This document shows, one piece after another, positions 60,853 to 64,000 of a DNA stretch of 64,000 bases (position 1 is the stretch's first letter; each line of letters opens with the position of its first letter). Source of the stretch: Ulota crispa (Eukaryota; Streptophyta; Bryopsida; Orthotrichales; Orthotrichaceae). Position numbers and translations under genes: made by a program. The notes beneath the pieces were generated by a model, which saw only the letters and a list, made by a program, of their open reading frames with translations, made no database searches and had not been told where the DNA came from. The stretch is taken from the NCBI GenBank assembly GCA_963920765.1, contig OY987243.1, forward strand, positions 16,492,001 through 16,556,000. Direction: 5' to 3'.

Positions 60853-62408
60853 CATATTTCTTTTTGGCCTTTGAACCAGTAAAAGCCAAATTGGAGACGG
60901 TACGGTGAGCGCCAGCAACATCGTCAACCGATCTCTTGTTCCAGTGGATGCCAGTGTCAAGTGTTTCAGGGTTGTAGAGTCACACATTGTGCAGTGACTA
61001 AGTTTACTTTGCCGATCATGAGGTACTGTGGACGTTGGGTCATGTGCAGGTGGAGCAGGGGGCTGTCAATGTACAGGTTGAATGGAGCCATCTTCTCTTA
61101 GCTTCGCAACGCTAATCTCGGGCCTTTCTTCTTCACCTCGTAAGCTCCTCTCCTGTACCTTCTAAGGTTTTTCGATTGCTAGCCTGATCACGTAGACATC
61201 ACACTAAGAATTCAACTAGTATCTGGGAGTGTAAATTTGTGGAGATCAATGTAGAGCCCAAATCTTCACACTGTGTATGAGTTTCTTACGCAATTCTGAA
61301 AGTGAGAGGTTGTGGGCCATCCACTTGAAACAAAGGGTATTCCTCTATATAGTGCATGGCACTTTTAACCAACAACTATTGGCCAAACAAGAAATACTAA
61401 AGCACATCACATATACTCATTAGCTCAAAAGTAATTTCACCACCAAGTCGGACAAACCCTAAGTTTCATCTTGGTGGACTCAAATTTTTGACAACTTCTT
61501 TTTTGACAAAGCCTTAGGCTAACCACTTGAATTGGGAGTTGTTGGTTGTAAGTGTCATGCACCACAGTCTCGAGCTGATCCCGATTTTTCTCTCGCAAGG
61601 GAGTTTTTTCAAAAAAATACAAGTATCATGCACCATATATGAGCCTTAAGTGGATTCCCATTTCTGGATGCTCCTGTACTTTTTACACTAAAATCTGATT
61701 GTAAAAGGGATGACTCAACTAAATGGAAGATAGTTATTTATTGGTTTCATTGCTGTAACATCGATGATTGTATTATGGCAGATCACTTGCAAATAATGCA
61801 GAGACTGAACCCATTGCCAGATTTGGGAACTGTATCAAATCTTGAAAGTTGACAGTTCAGACGGATATAGCTTCCCCTTGCCCCAGTGGAGAGAGATTTT
61901 GGGATGTACTTGGGATCTTTAGAGCAACTATCTGAGAGCATACTGGGCTTACAATTTTGGTATCAATAGATGCTATATGTCAATTCTACTCTTACGAGAT
62001 ATTCCTGGATCCTTGCAGGGTCATTGAATGATCTCACAATGACATGTTCAATATCCTCTCAGTCGCAGCCAATATTCAGAAGTTTGAATCAGCTGGAAAT
62101 TAAGTGTTACAATCATATATATTGAAGGATTGTATAATGGTGGGTACATAAAAAAATTTGGAAACCCCTCAAAGCAGCTCAAATATGTCTGTACATACGG
62201 CCATAAATACGGCCGCAAAGGGACGTTCAAGGGTTAATGTTGTAGGTTCTTATGCCAAATATCTTTCTTGAATGTGGTTGCTGGTATGTCATGTCCGCAA
62301 CACTATAATTTTGTTCATGCTTAATTTTTCTATTATTATCCAGAGAGTTACGTATTTTCTGTCCTTGATTACAACTTCAATAGAGTTCCTTTGGTTCTTA
62401 TACACTTG
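60853..62408. other. intergenic; one orphan TTAA-type end
   Basis: At 62233 the sequence GACGTTCAAGGG is followed by TTAA, with palindrome CGGCCATAAATACGGCCG just inside. No left partner is evident. A short ATG exon near 61084 (MEPSSLSFATLISG) was considered but is unsupported. Confidence 0.35.
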
Positions 62409-62636
62409 AGGTAGGAGGCTCTAATCTAGACCATGCTCTAATTTGGACCACCTCTAGGAAGGGCTGACATTTTAGATTAAATATCTATTACTGTCATTGA
62501 TGAGTTAGGTGAGCTTAGCAAATTTGCTAAGCTCACCTAACTCATCAATGATAGTAATAGATATTTGATTTCAAATGTCACCCCTTCCTAGAACTGGTCC
62601 AAATTAGAGCATGGTCCAAATTAGAGCCTCCTACCT
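62409..62636. repeat. 228-bp near-perfect palindrome (hairpin MITE)
   Basis: Ends AGGTAGGAGGCTCTAAT and the exact complement. Arms of about 110 bp meet at TTAGCAAATTTGCTAA with almost no loop. No coding potential. A related GGTAAGAGGCTC end occurs at 62699. Confidence 0.9.
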
Positions 62637-64000
62637 TACCACCTTCTTGCAACTCACGCAAATGTGGAGTGTGGACACCTAAGGTTTTTTTTTCAACTAA
62701 GGTAAGAGGCTCATAAACTGACCATCTAAGAGCTGAAATTGAATTTTGAGGAGGTGAAACTTCTTGAAATATTTTTCAGTAAATTTTCCTTGAAAAACAA
62801 GAGGAATTGGCATTTAACTCAAGTTATTTTCTATTTTTTAGAGCAATGTGGAATTAGTTAGGAAATTTTGAAGTAGATAGGTTATAGGGCTCTAAAATGG
62901 ATCACTTCCTTAAATATATGCCCAATGTACATTTCTGAAAGGCTATGAATAAGGAAATATATAGGAGAAGTTCATTTAGGGAGGTGAGCGGTATTAATGC
63001 CCGAACGGAATTTGAGCCTCCTCCGTACTGTATCTTGCTTTTTCACGTCAAGGGTGTGCAAAAGTTATGGTGGGTAGATATTTGAAGCTTTTGCGTAATT
63101 ATGTTTCGTAGGGATGGGTTATCGTGGCATCTTGGTGCAATTTTTTACTCGTTTGCACAAGTTGCTGCTGCAGCTAACAACTCTGAGCAATAAATCGGCT
63201 GAAGTGGGTTTGGAGGAATTCATTCTGTTATATTGTTGGGTGGCACTGAAGTAGCTGTGCGGTTGACTTGCTGACTGGACATCATAGCAGAACTTTTTCA
63301 GCTAACTGGCTTGCCTAAGAACTGATACCTCATCCAACGTCAGTTTTTTCCTTATAAGCAATAATCTTATAATTTTGCTTACTGGTTTTGCATCATAACA
63401 TGAATTTTTTCCAAAAAGAACAAGAAAGACATATTAGGTAAAATACTAAATAAGGACAAATCTACATGATCAAAATAACATGGCACTGACCAAATACTTT
63501 TCATACTACAGGTACAGTAGTTAGCATGTAATGACATGATGCATTGAAAAGTGTGTTGATTAATAAGTGACATACTGAGGCAATGGTTCATTCTTTCGAA
63601 TCTTGAATAGCAAAAAATGAGTTTCACCACTATATTAGCAATTAATGGCTGTTAAAAGACAAGGAACTATTTAATTTATATGTTTTGAATTGGTGCATTA
63701 GAGTACTCAAATTCTCAAGTGAATCACTTCCAAAATTTATCGGAATATACCTAAAAGGTTTTGTGGTTATTGAGGACAATTTTTCTTCATTATTTACATC
63801 TTCAAACTCACGCAAAATTTTGAACACAAATGTAGATAAAGGAGCATTATGTTTGAAACTCAGTTTTATTTGTTATAAAATAAAATTTCAATAAAAAATA
63901 ATATTTCTTTTGAAATTGTTTGTTTTGACAAGTAATGTTGATTTTCATTGCCTCTAAGCTTTAAACGTATGTGCGTGGCAAAGCATTTTGGTTTATCATC
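62637..64000. other. intergenic, no supported gene
   Basis: Besides the related GGTAAGAGGCTC motif at 62699, nothing is supported; the remaining frames are short. Confidence 0.35.

Overview
The window looks like AT-rich nuclear DNA of a green plant, most likely a non-seed streptophyte such as a bryophyte or lycophyte; I cannot place it more closely. The evidence is a complete four-exon plant-type phytoglobin gene, GT-AG introns of about 90-1000 bp, a FAR1-type Mutator transposon, a plant-like tRNA-Ile(AAU) and TTTAGGG-like motifs. Host genes are sparse. The rest is mostly DNA transposons and short inverted-repeat elements, with no long retrotransposon reading frame that I could recognise.

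Region by region. 1-4.6 kb: intergenic, with a 17-bp minisatellite. 4.6-6.1 kb: a two-exon SRPBCC/polyketide-cyclase-like gene (minus strand). 6.1-7.3 kb: decayed coding-like DNA. 7.4-12.0 kb: a Mutator-like element with long terminal inverted repeats, a broken FAR1-type transposase and an extra same-strand segment resembling the plant chromatin regulator EDM2; it sits inside an older inverted-repeat element. 12-20.6 kb: repeat-rich DNA with three TTAA-bounded elements and several fold-back elements. 21.3-25.5 kb: a seven-exon gene joining a roughly 600-residue acidic Glu/Pro/Ala repeat to a C-terminal NTF2-like domain. 25.5-39 kb: intergenic, with CACTA-type and Mutator-type MITEs and a nearly 0.9-kb palindrome. 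39.1-39.5 kb: a 116-codon unrecognised gene. 39.9-49.9 kb: a cluster of TTAA-bounded elements around a 6.1-kb piggyBac element with a broken DDD transposase. 50.9-52.2 kb: coding-like DNA of unknown origin. 52.6-53.5 kb: the phytoglobin gene (minus). 54-64 kb: more fold-back elements, a TTAA-bounded element, tRNA-Ile and a possible unannotated gene start.

The most unusual signal is in the TTAA-bounded elements. They use CCC(Y)TAA-like terminal repeats and, at most ends, carry a short AT-centred palindrome a few to about 25 bp inside the boundary. The arm sequences differ from element to element but the pairing is kept, which suggests a selected DNA or RNA structure. The second is the Mutator element carrying a piece of an EDM2-like silencing regulator. 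The genes do not form an operon or shared pathway; their proximity appears incidental.
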